From: Metabacillus sp. B2-18
GTDB taxonomy: Bacteria; Bacillota; Bacilli; Bacillales; Bacillaceae
Assembly: GCF_021117275.1 (NCBI RefSeq)
Contig: NZ_CP088245.1
Span: 3,509,501-3,573,500, forward strand
Direction: 5' to 3'
Length of the DNA: 64,000 nt
This document shows, in pieces, positions 40,219 to 48,176 of the stretch. The number at the start of each line of letters is the position of its first letter. Position 1 is the stretch's first letter. Made by a program: the position numbers and the translations under genes. A model generated the notes under the pieces. That model was not told the origin of the DNA. It made no database searches and saw only the letters and a list, made by a program, of their open reading frames with translations.

Positions 40219-41112
40219 CTAAGGTGAGTAAGGGTTAATATGTACCATTACATTTTGTACGTGTTCATGCTCACTCATTAGCTTTTCTTTTACAAGCTTC
40301 CCTATGTTATGACCTTCTTCAACCGTTATGTGAGGGTCAACGGAAACTTTAATATCTACGATAACATAATGTCCATGTTCTCTGGCATGCAACTCATCAA
40401 TTTTTTTAACCTCACTTATTTTACTCACTGTATCCTTAAGATCAACAACATCTTCATCATGCAAAACATGATCAAGTGTTGTATGGATTGATTCAGCACC
40501 AAGCTTCCAGGCCATCTTTATAACCAATATAGCTACAAATAGTCCTGCAACAGGATCTGCATAAACAAGCCAGTCTATTCCCATCTTTTGACCAATTATC
40601 GCGGCACCAATACCAGCCAAAGCAGCTATGGAAGAATAAACATCTGAGCGATGCTCATAAGCATTTACAATGATAGCATCACTTTTTATTCTTTTACCCA
40701 ATCTAAACTTATATCGAAACATCCATTCTTTAACGACGATTGACAATATGACTGCATATATTGCAAGTGGCTTCGGTGCTTCAATTTCCTCAAAAAAAGA
40801 CTCGAAGGAAGATTTACCAATTTCAAGTCCTACTAAAAACAAAAGAACAGCTACAATAATGGCAGCAATTGACTCTGCTTTTCCATGTCCATAAGGATGA
40901 TCTTCATCAGGGGGCTGTTTTGCAGCACGTACACCTATGAAAACGGCTAATGACCCTGCTACATCTGATGCCGAGTGAACAGCATCTGCTACTAATGCAC
41001 GACTTTCTGCAATAACACCAACTGCCCCTTTCACAATTGCAAGTACAATATTTCCAACTACTCCAATCATGGCAGCAAACTCAGCTTGCTTAAATCGATC
41101 ATTTTTCCCCAT
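40219..41112 (-). CDS. cation diffusion facilitator family transporter
   Basis: A 297-residue metal cation/proton antiporter. Six membrane helices lie in the first about 205 residues, with metal-site residues in LVADAVHSASDVAGS and AYEHRSDVYSS, and the loop DEDHPYGHGKAESIA. The C-terminal cytoplasmic domain (about 210-297) has the HAREHGHYVIVDIKV fold with His residues. The substrate may be Mn2+, Zn2+ or Fe2+; DHPYGHGK occurs in manganese and iron exporters but is not decisive. It is upstream of yrvD. Confidence 0.9.
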   Translation of the reverse strand: MGKNDRFKQAEFAAMIGVVGNIVLAIVKGAVGVIAESRALVADAVHSASDVAGSLAVFIGVRAAKQPPDEDHPYGHGKAESIAAIIVAVLLFLVGLEIGKSSFESFFEEIEAPKPLAIYAVILSIVVKEWMFRYKFRLGKRIKSDAIIVNAYEHRSDVYSSIAALAGIGAAIIGQKMGIDWLVYADPVAGLFVAILVIKMAWKLGAESIHTTLDHVLHDEDVVDLKDTVSKISEVKKIDELHAREHGHYVIVDIKVSVDPHITVEEGHNIGKLVKEKLMSEHEHVQNVMVHINPYSP

Positions 41113-41164
41113 ATCTTCACCTCTTTTGCTCGTACCTATAGTTTAACCAACTGCTTACAATAAA

Positions 41165-41249
41165 TGAGGGTTATCCCATCTCATTGTATTATTTCGTAAA
41201 CACATGTGGTTACTTTAAATAATAACAAATTAGAGAGGGATAACCCTTA
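41165..41249. repeat. 85-bp palindromic element / hairpin downstream of secDF
   Basis: Outer arms AGGGTTATCCC (41167-41177) and GGGATAACCCT (41238-41248) are perfect, extended by TCTC/GAGA-type pairing. Inside are TTATTT with AAATAA and GTAA with TTAC, so almost the whole segment folds on itself. It lies 4 nt past the secDF stop codon, between secDF and the CDF gene. It could act as a terminator, but the size suggests a mobile palindromic repeat. Confidence 0.6.
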
Positions 41250-41252
41250 ATT

Positions 41253-43496
41253 TTATACTTGTGGTTCGTCACTTACTTGAGAAGGAACATCCTTCTTTTT
41301 AGTTAATTGCTTTCCTTTCCAAATTAGCCATAGCTGAGCAGCAATAAATAATGAAGAATAGGTGCCCGAAACCAATCCAACTAGTAAAGCAATCGAGAAA
41401 TTCGTAATTGAAGCACTACCAAAGATCATTAGCGCTATAACAGCAATAACAACAGTCAATACTGTATTAACAGATCTAGTAAAGGTTTGCTGTAAACTGC
41501 GATTTACAATCAACTGTAAATCTTCAACAGTTTTAACCTTTTTCTTCTTGTATAGCTCTCTAATCCGGTCGAACGTTACAATTGTATCATTAATGGAATA
41601 ACCAACAATTGTTAACACCGCTGCAATAAAGGTAATGTCAACCTCTAAACGGGTAATGCTGAAGAAAGCAATGATAAAGAATGCGTCATGAAGCAAGGCA
41701 ACGATCGACGCGAGCGCCATATAAAACTCAAATCGAATCGCTACATATATGATAATTCCTATTGAAGCAATCAATATTCCATACATTGCATTTCTTGCAA
41801 GCTCTTTTCCGACAGTAGGAGAAACTGTACTTATATTTGGATCCATACCATATAATTCTTGAAAATGACTTTTTACTTCCGCAATTTTTTGTTGATCAAG
41901 AACACCGATAAATCTAGCAACAGCAATTTCATTGTTATTACCAGCCAAGACAATATCATCAGCTTCTAGACCTAATTTTTCCATTTCATCATTTACTTGT
42001 TGTGTTGTTAGACTTTTTTCTGCTTGAACCTCAACACGTGTACCACTTGCAAAGTCTATACCAAGATTCAAACGGAATACTACTAATATGACAATACCAG
42101 CGATTACAAGAATTGTTGATAGCATAAAAAATTTCTTGCGATGTTTTAAGAAATCAACATTATCAAAACGAGTAGGTGCAATCGTATCATCATCTGTTTC
42201 TTCAATACTGATGATATGCTCCTTCTTCACACCGAAATACCCTTTTTTCTTATCAAGCCAACGGCTCTCTACTAAAAGTCCAAGCAAGATTCTTGATAAA
42301 AATACAGCCGTTAAGAAGCTTACAATAATACTAATGATTAACATTGTGGCAAAGCCTTTAACAGAACTTGTCCCAAAGAAAAAGAGCACAGCTCCTGCTA
42401 GAATGGTTGTAATATTCGCATCAAAAATCGTTGCAAACGATCGTCTTGATCCAGCCTTAAAGGCAGACCGAACTGTACGCCCAAGTTTTAATTCTTCTTT
42501 AATTCGTTCATATGTGATAATATTCGCATCAACTGCCATACCGACACCAAGAATAAGTGCAGCAATACCTGGTAAAGTTAAAACACCATTCATCCAATCG
42601 AACACTTGAAGAATTAAGTATATATACGTTGAAAGAGTAATTATTGCAATCAAACCTGGTAAACGATAGAAGAATAACATGAATAGGAAAATGATAGCTA
42701 TTCCTACAATTCCAGCCAGAACTGTTTGATCTAATGCCTGCTCACCAAACTGAGCTCCAACGGAAGTTGAATACATCTCTGTTAACTTAACGGGAAGAGA
42801 ACCTGCGTTTAATAAATTCGCCAAATCTTGTGCTTCTTGGATTGTAAAGTTCCCTGTTATGGTAACATCTGTTTGATTAAATACTTGATCAACATTTGGT
42901 GCAGAAAGATATTTTGGATCTTGCTTAGTTGCTTCTTCTTGGAATGAATCTCCCTCTTCATAATCAAGCCAAATAACAAGTTGATTATAAGGAGCATTTC
43001 CTACAATTTCTTCTGTTACTTCTTTAAACTTCGTTGCATCTTTTAATTGAATCGCAACATTAGGCTTTCCTTGCTCATCAAATGATTGCTTCGCTCCACC
43101 TTCTACTAAGTCAGAGCCGTTAAGCATTTCTTTGTCTTCATGATCTCGGAAAGTTAATTCAGCTTGTGTAGATAAAATTTCCCGTGCTTTATTTTGATCA
43201 CTTACACCTGCAAGTTGAACACGAATTCGATCTTCACCTTCAATCTGAATATTCGGTTCACTTACTCCAAGGACATTTGCACGCTTTTGCAGAGCATTAA
43301 CTGTACTTACAAGCACATCCCTTGTAATTTCGTCCCCTTCGTTTGCTGGTTCAACTTCATATAGAATTTCGAAGCCCCCCTGCAAATCTAGTCCCAAAAT
43401 AATGTTGCTTGTTGCCCTATTTGTATTCAGGCCAATAATACTACCTACTACTAGGACAAGTAGAAAAAACGCAATTATGCGTCCGCGCTTAACCAT
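41253..43496 (-). CDS. secDF: fused protein translocase subunit SecDF
   Basis: Membrane component that uses proton motive force to help SecYEG complete export. The 747-residue protein is a natural SecD-SecF fusion, typical of Bacillus. The SecD half has the first helix, an exported P1 domain (GLDLQGGFEILYEVEP) and a helix bundle with GVGMAVDANIITYERIKEEL. The SecF half begins near residue 450 with LNLGIDFASGTRVEVQ and has VGYSINDTIVTFDRIREL. About 12 helices in total. ATG follows AAGGAGG. Confidence 0.97.
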   Translation of the reverse strand: MVKRGRIIAFFLLVLVVGSIIGLNTNRATSNIILGLDLQGGFEILYEVEPANEGDEITRDVLVSTVNALQKRANVLGVSEPNIQIEGEDRIRVQLAGVSDQNKAREILSTQAELTFRDHEDKEMLNGSDLVEGGAKQSFDEQGKPNVAIQLKDATKFKEVTEEIVGNAPYNQLVIWLDYEEGDSFQEEATKQDPKYLSAPNVDQVFNQTDVTITGNFTIQEAQDLANLLNAGSLPVKLTEMYSTSVGAQFGEQALDQTVLAGIVGIAIIFLFMLFFYRLPGLIAIITLSTYIYLILQVFDWMNGVLTLPGIAALILGVGMAVDANIITYERIKEELKLGRTVRSAFKAGSRRSFATIFDANITTILAGAVLFFFGTSSVKGFATMLIISIIVSFLTAVFLSRILLGLLVESRWLDKKKGYFGVKKEHIISIEETDDDTIAPTRFDNVDFLKHRKKFFMLSTILVIAGIVILVVFRLNLGIDFASGTRVEVQAEKSLTTQQVNDEMEKLGLEADDIVLAGNNNEIAVARFIGVLDQQKIAEVKSHFQELYGMDPNISTVSPTVGKELARNAMYGILIASIGIIIYVAIRFEFYMALASIVALLHDAFFIIAFFSITRLEVDITFIAAVLTIVGYSINDTIVTFDRIRELYKKKKVKTVEDLQLIVNRSLQQTFTRSVNTVLTVVIAVIALMIFGSASITNFSIALLVGLVSGTYSSLFIAAQLWLIWKGKQLTKKKDVPSQVSDEPQV

Positions 43497-43633
43497 TATG
43501 TATCCTCCTTAATTTCCACAAAACGAAATGATATAAAGCCGATAATAACTTACTAAAGATGCAGGCTTTGTTTATTTTACAAGGTTAACATTCCCCATCA
43601 AATTATACGCTTTTAAAAGATGTAGAATCAATG

Positions 43634-43927
43634 TTAAATCAAACCTTTTAACAAATCTTTACCTTCGTCACTTTCGAACCAATTTCCTCCTTTAAATGAT
43701 TCAACAGTGGCATAGTTCATAAAATCTCCAACTTTTAATGAAAGAATATCACGCACAACCTCATGTACATAAAGTTCAGGTGTTTTTTTCCATTTTTTTG
43801 TTTTTAGAAATGACCAAAGCTTTTCTTCAGAAACATCCTCATAGCCTAAAATCATAAATTCTTCTAATTTGCTCTTAATTGCAGGTTTCACATGATGACG
43901 GAATTCATCAATTGGCTGCTTATTCAT
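43634..43927 (-). CDS. comN: post-transcriptional regulator ComN (YrzD)
   Basis: A 97-residue cytosolic protein (MNKQPIDEFRHHVKPAIKSKLEEFMILGYEDVSEEKLWSFLKTKKW region recognised) of the ComN family, which in B. subtilis promotes accumulation or localisation of comE mRNA. ATG 43927 follows AAAAGGAG; the frame continues to 43984 but without a site. Upstream of secDF on the same strand and divergent from spoVB, as in B. subtilis. Confidence 0.85.
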   Translation of the reverse strand: MNKQPIDEFRHHVKPAIKSKLEEFMILGYEDVSEEKLWSFLKTKKWKKTPELYVHEVVRDILSLKVGDFMNYATVESFKGGNWFESDEGKDLLKGLI

Positions 43928-44073
43928 TATTATTACACTCCTTTTACGAGACATTTTAAGGGCTATTTTAAGGAAGTACCACACAATACTATATAACTTG
44001 TCATGCTTGGCCTATTGAGTCGCATATAGTAATTGTATATGATTCCACGTTATTTGAGAAGGCAGGGAGAGAA

Positions 44074-45645
44074 ATGTCAAAGCAAACGTTTCTAAAAGGA
44101 ACGCTCATATTAATCTTGGCAGGATTTATAACCCGTGTATTAGGATTTATTAACCGAATAGTTGTTGCCCGTTTCATCGGAGAAGAAGGGGTTGGTTTAT
44201 ATAACATGGCCGTCCCAACCCTTGTTTTAGCGATTACCATTACACAACTTGGATTACCTGTTGCCATTTCAAAGCTTGTTGCAGAAGCTGAAGCAAAAGG
44301 TGATTCTCGTAAGGTAAAGAAAATACTTGTTGTTTCGTTATCAGTAACCGGAACCCTAAGTATCATTTTCACACCAACTATGATGCTTCTCGCACCATTT
44401 TTATCTGAGCATGTTTTTACAGATCGACGTACATATTGGCCATTGCTGGCAATTGCTCCCGTAGTTCCAATCGTGGCAATTTCTTCTGTTATCCGCGGCT
44501 ACTTTCAAGGACGGCAAAATATGCGACCTGCTGCCATTTCCCAAGTGTTAGAGCAAGTTGTTCGTATTTCGTTGGTTGCAATATGTACAAGTGCCTTTTT
44601 ACCATACGGAATTGAATTTGCCGCAGCTGGCGCAATGATTTCAGCTGTTGTTGGAGAATTGGTTTCACTTATCTACTTGGCAGCCATGTTTAAAGTGAAA
44701 AAGAAAATAAGAATTCGAAGAAAATTCTTTAAATCTGTTCAGAATGGAAAAGAAACATTTAATCAATTAATGGGTATCGCACTCCCAACTACAGGAAGTC
44801 GATTTATCGGATCACTTTCATGGTTCTTTGAACCAATAGTTGTTGCAAACAGCCTTGCTATAGCAGGAGTTGCCACAGCTGTTGCTACAAAACAATATGG
44901 AGGTCTTACAGGATATGCAATACCCTTATTGATGCTGCCTTCATTCATTACATATTCTTTATCTACCTCCCTTGTTCCTGCAATAAGTGAGGCAATGGCT
45001 AATAATCAGCTAAAGCTCGTTGAACATCGCTTGCAGCAAGCTTTAAGACTCTCACTTGTAAGTGGTGGGCTGGCATGTGTTGTGTTATATGTTTTTTCGG
45101 AACCTTTAATGAGCATCATGTATGGTAGTAGCAAATCTGCCATTTTCGTTCAAGTGATGGCACCATTTTTTATTTTTCATTATTTCCAGGGACCTTTACA
45201 GGCTGTGCTACAAGCTTTAGACTTAGCAAAAGCTGCTATGATTAATAGTTTAATAGGTTCAGCTGTCAAAACAGCTCTTATCTTCGTATTAGCAACAAGA
45301 CCGTCACTCGGTATTATGGGTGCTGCTTTGGCTATTGTCATAGGTATTATGCTTGTTACTCTTTTACATTTTGCAACAGTTATAAAAGTTGTTCCGTTTA
45401 CGATTCATATAAGAGACTATATTAAAAGTGGAATGACAATGGTCATAGCCGGTGTGACAGGATATTTGTTCTATGAAAATGTCGTAACGGAATTCCCGAT
45501 CATTTTAAGGTTAATTACATCTTTAACCGTTACATCACTCATTTATTGCTTCTTACTTTTAGTGTTAAAACTTGTAGAAAAAGACGAAATACAACGCATT
45601 CCTTTTGTAGGTCATTTTCTTGCTCGATTAATACCAGCAAAATAA
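44074..45645 (+). CDS. spoVB: stage V sporulation protein B (lipid flippase family)
   Basis: A 523-residue polytopic protein of the MurJ-like/polysaccharide exporter (MOP) superfamily with about 14 helices. It begins MSKQTFLKGTLILILAGFITRVLGFINRIVVARFIGEEGVGLYN, a typical SpoVB start, and ends with basic residues. In B. subtilis SpoVB is a mother-cell protein needed for cortex peptidoglycan, probably as a lipid II flippase. GGGAGAG precedes ATG. It ends at its own terminator, next to which an IS has inserted. Confidence 0.94.
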   Translation: MSKQTFLKGTLILILAGFITRVLGFINRIVVARFIGEEGVGLYNMAVPTLVLAITITQLGLPVAISKLVAEAEAKGDSRKVKKILVVSLSVTGTLSIIFTPTMMLLAPFLSEHVFTDRRTYWPLLAIAPVVPIVAISSVIRGYFQGRQNMRPAAISQVLEQVVRISLVAICTSAFLPYGIEFAAAGAMISAVVGELVSLIYLAAMFKVKKKIRIRRKFFKSVQNGKETFNQLMGIALPTTGSRFIGSLSWFFEPIVVANSLAIAGVATAVATKQYGGLTGYAIPLLMLPSFITYSLSTSLVPAISEAMANNQLKLVEHRLQQALRLSLVSGGLACVVLYVFSEPLMSIMYGSSKSAIFVQVMAPFFIFHYFQGPLQAVLQALDLAKAAMINSLIGSAVKTALIFVLATRPSLGIMGAALAIVIGIMLVTLLHFATVIKVVPFTIHIRDYIKSGMTMVIAGVTGYLFYENVVTEFPIILRLITSLTVTSLIYCFLLLVLKLVEKDEIQRIPFVGHFLARLIPAK

Positions 45646-45663
45646 AAATATTTTTTCTATTCG

Positions 45664-45694
45664 TGCAATTGAGTAATGCTCAATTGCTTTTTTT
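45664..45694. terminator. terminator after spoVB
   Basis: GCAATTGAG (45665-45673) pairs with CTCAATTGC (45679-45687) followed by TTTTTTT. The T-run leads directly into the IS target duplication TTTACATA (45692-45699), so the insertion occurred at the tail of this terminator; it probably once served yrbG too. Confidence 0.88.
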
Positions 45695-45736
45695 ACATAG
45701 GCTGTTTTCGTAAAGTTTGTTGTTTTTTGATAAAAG

Positions 45737-45764
45737 TTGATAGGTAACAATTTTCTGATAAAAT
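45737..45764 (+). promoter_or_regulatory. possible sigma-A promoter of the passenger gene
   Basis: TTGATA (45737-45742), 16-bp spacer, TAAAAT (45759-45764), within the element about 80 bases before the lipoprotein start. It would let the passenger be expressed independently of host genes. Confidence 0.4.
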
Positions 45765-45842
45765 AAAATAGAGTGCAACTTCAAGAGGGTTTTATTCGTC
45801 TAATTTGAATATTAGAACAAGACGATTGGAGGTTTATAATAT

Positions 45843-46274
45843 ATGAGAAAAATTACTCTGCTTTTATCTTTAACTTTGTTGTCCGCTATTCTTTTTGGTT
45901 GCCAATCGGAAGATAGCACTACTACGGATGCGGCAAATACCAACGCTGAATTACAATCAGAAGGTGATGCGGAAATTACAAAGATTAGTATTTCTAAGTC
46001 AAAAGGAGTCAGTCCAACTGTTTTCGAAGAAGATAAAGATGTCGAAACATTTAAAAGTATTATTTCAAGTGCTGTAAAAGAAGACGGGATAGCGAATATG
46101 GCTAATCCTGAATATTATTTGGATGTCATCTACATAAATGAAAATAAGCAAAGTTATCATTTATGGATAGGTGAAAAAGGACAAAAAAGCACCTTAATGA
46201 AAACAGACGACACTCATACAATCTATACTGTTTCAGAAGAAATGACTGATAAGTTAATTGAGTTAATAGAATAG
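45843..46274 (+). CDS. YhfM-like lipoprotein, IS passenger gene
   Basis: A 143-residue protein with a lipoprotein signal peptide (MRKITLLLSLTLLSAILFGC, lipobox LFGC, Cys20), a Ser/Thr/Asp-rich linker, then a globular domain with ISISKSKGV, YHLWIGEKGQKSTLMKTDDTHTIYTVSEEMTDKLIELIE. The latter half resembles what I recall of B. subtilis YhfM, a lipoprotein of unknown function. GGAGG precedes ATG. It lies wholly inside the IS1595-type element, so it is cargo rather than a host gene of this locus. No transposition role is apparent. Confidence 0.85.
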   Translation: MRKITLLLSLTLLSAILFGCQSEDSTTTDAANTNAELQSEGDAEITKISISKSKGVSPTVFEEDKDVETFKSIISSAVKEDGIANMANPEYYLDVIYINENKQSYHLWIGEKGQKSTLMKTDDTHTIYTVSEEMTDKLIELIE

Positions 46275-46284
46275 AAATTTAATG

Positions 46285-46308
46285 AGACCTCTTGCTTGAG
46301 GTCTTTTC
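46285..46308. terminator. terminator between lipoprotein and transposase genes
   Basis: AGACCTC (46285-46291) pairs with GAGGTCT (46298-46304) followed by TTTCTT, 10 bases after the lipoprotein stop and 5 before the transposase stop. Confidence 0.75.
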
Positions 46309-47316
46309 TTATGCACATTTTAGCATTTCAACTGTTGTGTTATTCGATTTTTGACACGCTGAAATAAGCATTTGCTCCACTTGTTTTTCAAAGGATAAAT
46401 GCTTGTCTATTTCAAGCCATCTGAACCAATAAAGGTAGTTGTCAAGATACTTTGTTGCCACACCTTGAAATCTTCGCATCCAAGTCTTTAAGCGGCTATG
46501 AAAACTATTTACATTTTGAATATGATAAATTCCCTTCTTTACTCGTTGTTTCTGTCGGTCATTGATAGGTTCGTGCTTTAATCCCTTCATTTTTGCGAAT
46601 TTCTTATAGTTAGTCGCTGTATCAGTGCAAAGTAAAGATTTGGGGTCTATATATTTACCGATGGCAGTATCAATTTCATCTGCTTTAACACGACCTGTTC
46701 CAGCTTTCAAAGCAATAATGTTGTTATTTCGGTCTTGTGCTACAACAACGGCAATTTTTAAGTCAGAAATCCCTCTCTTTTCGTCTGGAGTCTTCCTTTT
46801 CTTAGGTTTACGATGGGTAACTTCACGACCTTTCATTGACTCACGAAAGAAGGTCTCGTCACTTTCAACGATACCTTGTAGTTGTGCAAAATCTAACGAA
46901 CGCAGAGCATTCAGTATTTTATGCCTCCAATAGAAAGCCGTTGAGATGTGTATTCTAAGCCATTTAGCGATTTTAGGTAGTGTATATCCTTCGACCATCA
47001 TCTCCATATATTTCACCCATTTATCAGGATAGCGAGAACCAGAGAATGGTGTATTAGTCATATCGTTAAATGTTTTATTACAGTCCTTACAAAGATAGCG
47101 TTGGCGAGTCTTGTATTTACCATTACGCTTTACAGATGTGCTTCCACAATGAACACAAGCCATACCACTGTTAAAACGAGTTTCACGAATTTGTTTCAGT
47201 AGTTTGGTAATCTTATCTGGTTCATCTGGAAAAAGGTCTCTTTTAAGAGCATTAAATAACTCTAACTGTTCTTCTGTTGTAAGCTCATTTGCATTTTCAT
47301 ACACATCCAACCACAT
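46309..47316 (-). CDS. IS1595-family (ISXO2-like) transposase
   Basis: A 335-residue transposase. The N-terminal zinc ribbon has four cysteines (C54, C57 in CVHCG; C76, C79 in CKDC), followed by a helix-turn-helix-like region (YTLPKIAKWLRIHISTAFYWRHKIL) and the ISXO2-like catalytic domain with acidic residues in ESDETFF (D153) and CTDTATNY (D232), and the late VNSFHSRLK motif (N270/H273) found in place of Glu in part of this family. GGAGG lies before ATG. No frameshift or stop, so it appears functional. Confidence 0.93.
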   Translation of the reverse strand: MWLDVYENANELTTEEQLELFNALKRDLFPDEPDKITKLLKQIRETRFNSGMACVHCGSTSVKRNGKYKTRQRYLCKDCNKTFNDMTNTPFSGSRYPDKWVKYMEMMVEGYTLPKIAKWLRIHISTAFYWRHKILNALRSLDFAQLQGIVESDETFFRESMKGREVTHRKPKKRKTPDEKRGISDLKIAVVVAQDRNNNIIALKAGTGRVKADEIDTAIGKYIDPKSLLCTDTATNYKKFAKMKGLKHEPINDRQKQRVKKGIYHIQNVNSFHSRLKTWMRRFQGVATKYLDNYLYWFRWLEIDKHLSFEKQVEQMLISACQKSNNTTVEMLKCA

Positions 47317-47440
47317 ACCGAACGCCTCCTTGAAATAGCATTATACCAAGCCTTTAACAGTATGGTCAAGAAAGCAACAATCTATGCGAAAACAGCCTTT
47401 ACATAAAAAAAGGTGAAAGTCAATGCGACCTCCACCAACA

Positions 47441-48100
47441 TTAGTTTTTATCTTCGTCCTTCAAATCAATGAAGAAAATGCCTTTTCCATATGTGCATAA
47501 CGAAATTTGCTTTGTATCTTTATATCCAAGCTTCCGAAGTTGCTGTCTTAACCATAAGTTGTTTTTGTTAATCGTGAGCAAATTCTCATCTTGAATGTTT
47601 CCATCAACAATTAGAGGAAGCTGAAGCTCTGGCTGCTTTTTATTTTTTTTCTGTCTTTCAATGACTGAAAGTTTCCCTGTCGGCTCCAAGATAGCAAATT
47701 CAACATCTGCAACATTGTTGATGTTTTTATCACGTAGCTGTGTCATCAAATCATCAAAGTTATATCTTTGTGTTCTCATGGCTTGTTCATCTACTTTTCC
47801 ACGATTAATAATAATTGTCGGCTTTCCGTCTAAAATATGCCTGATTTTTTGATTTTTGAGAGATAAATATGCTAATGAAATCTGAATGATCATTAGAATC
47901 AGCATAGGAATAACTGTATTTATTAATGGGTCACTTGGGGCCTCAATTGCTGTTACTGCCATTTCTGCAATCATGATAAAGACCACTAAGTCCAATATGC
48001 TCAACTCACCAATTTCTCTCTTTCCCATAAGCCTAAAAATAAGAACAATGAGAAAGTAAAGAAATAGGGTGCGAGCCAAGATCGTTATGTAAAATTCCAC
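47441..48100 (-). CDS. yrbG: DUF421 membrane protein YrbG
   Basis: A 219-residue protein with three N-terminal membrane helices (about 5-25, 33-50, 60-80) and a cytoplasmic DUF421/YetF-like domain (LDGKPTIIINRGKVDEQAMRTQRYNFDDLMTQLRDKNINNVADVEFAILEPTGKLSV). GTG start with GGAGG upstream. The IS1595-type element has inserted 36 bases past its stop codon, separating it from the terminator it probably shared with spoVB. Family members of this type affect spore and membrane properties; exact role unknown. Confidence 0.88.
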   Translation of the reverse strand: MEFYITILARTLFLYFLIVLIFRLMGKREIGELSILDLVVFIMIAEMAVTAIEAPSDPLINTVIPMLILMIIQISLAYLSLKNQKIRHILDGKPTIIINRGKVDEQAMRTQRYNFDDLMTQLRDKNINNVADVEFAILEPTGKLSVIERQKKNKKQPELQLPLIVDGNIQDENLLTINKNNLWLRQQLRKLGYKDTKQISLCTYGKGIFFIDLKDEDKN

Positions 48101-48176
48101 TTTTCATGGCCTCCTTTTATCTAATTGCTTAACACTTATTTTGAACGATAACTTAACTTTTATGTAAACATTTCAT

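Larger units (their letters stand above)
45700..47397 (-). mobile_element. complete IS1595-family element with passenger gene, 1698 bp
   Basis: Inverted ends begin GGCTGTTTTCG on both sides (45700-45710 and, as reverse complement, 47387-47397) and stay similar further inward (AGTTTGTTG against AGATTGTTG). A perfect 8-bp direct repeat TTTACATA flanks the element (45692-45699 and 47398-47405), the target-duplication size of the IS1595 family. Inside are a transposase on the minus strand and, convergent with it, a lipoprotein gene on the plus strand, with a shared terminator between. Everything looks intact, so it may be active. Confidence 0.93.

Noticed and set aside
42088..42609. 173-codon plus-strand frame antisense to secDF
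   Set aside because: Long antisense shadow inside a clearly coding gene; composition reflects the complement of secDF.
44001..44372. 123-codon minus-strand frame antisense to spoVB
   Set aside because: A mirror frame of the spoVB coding sequence, without a ribosome binding site.
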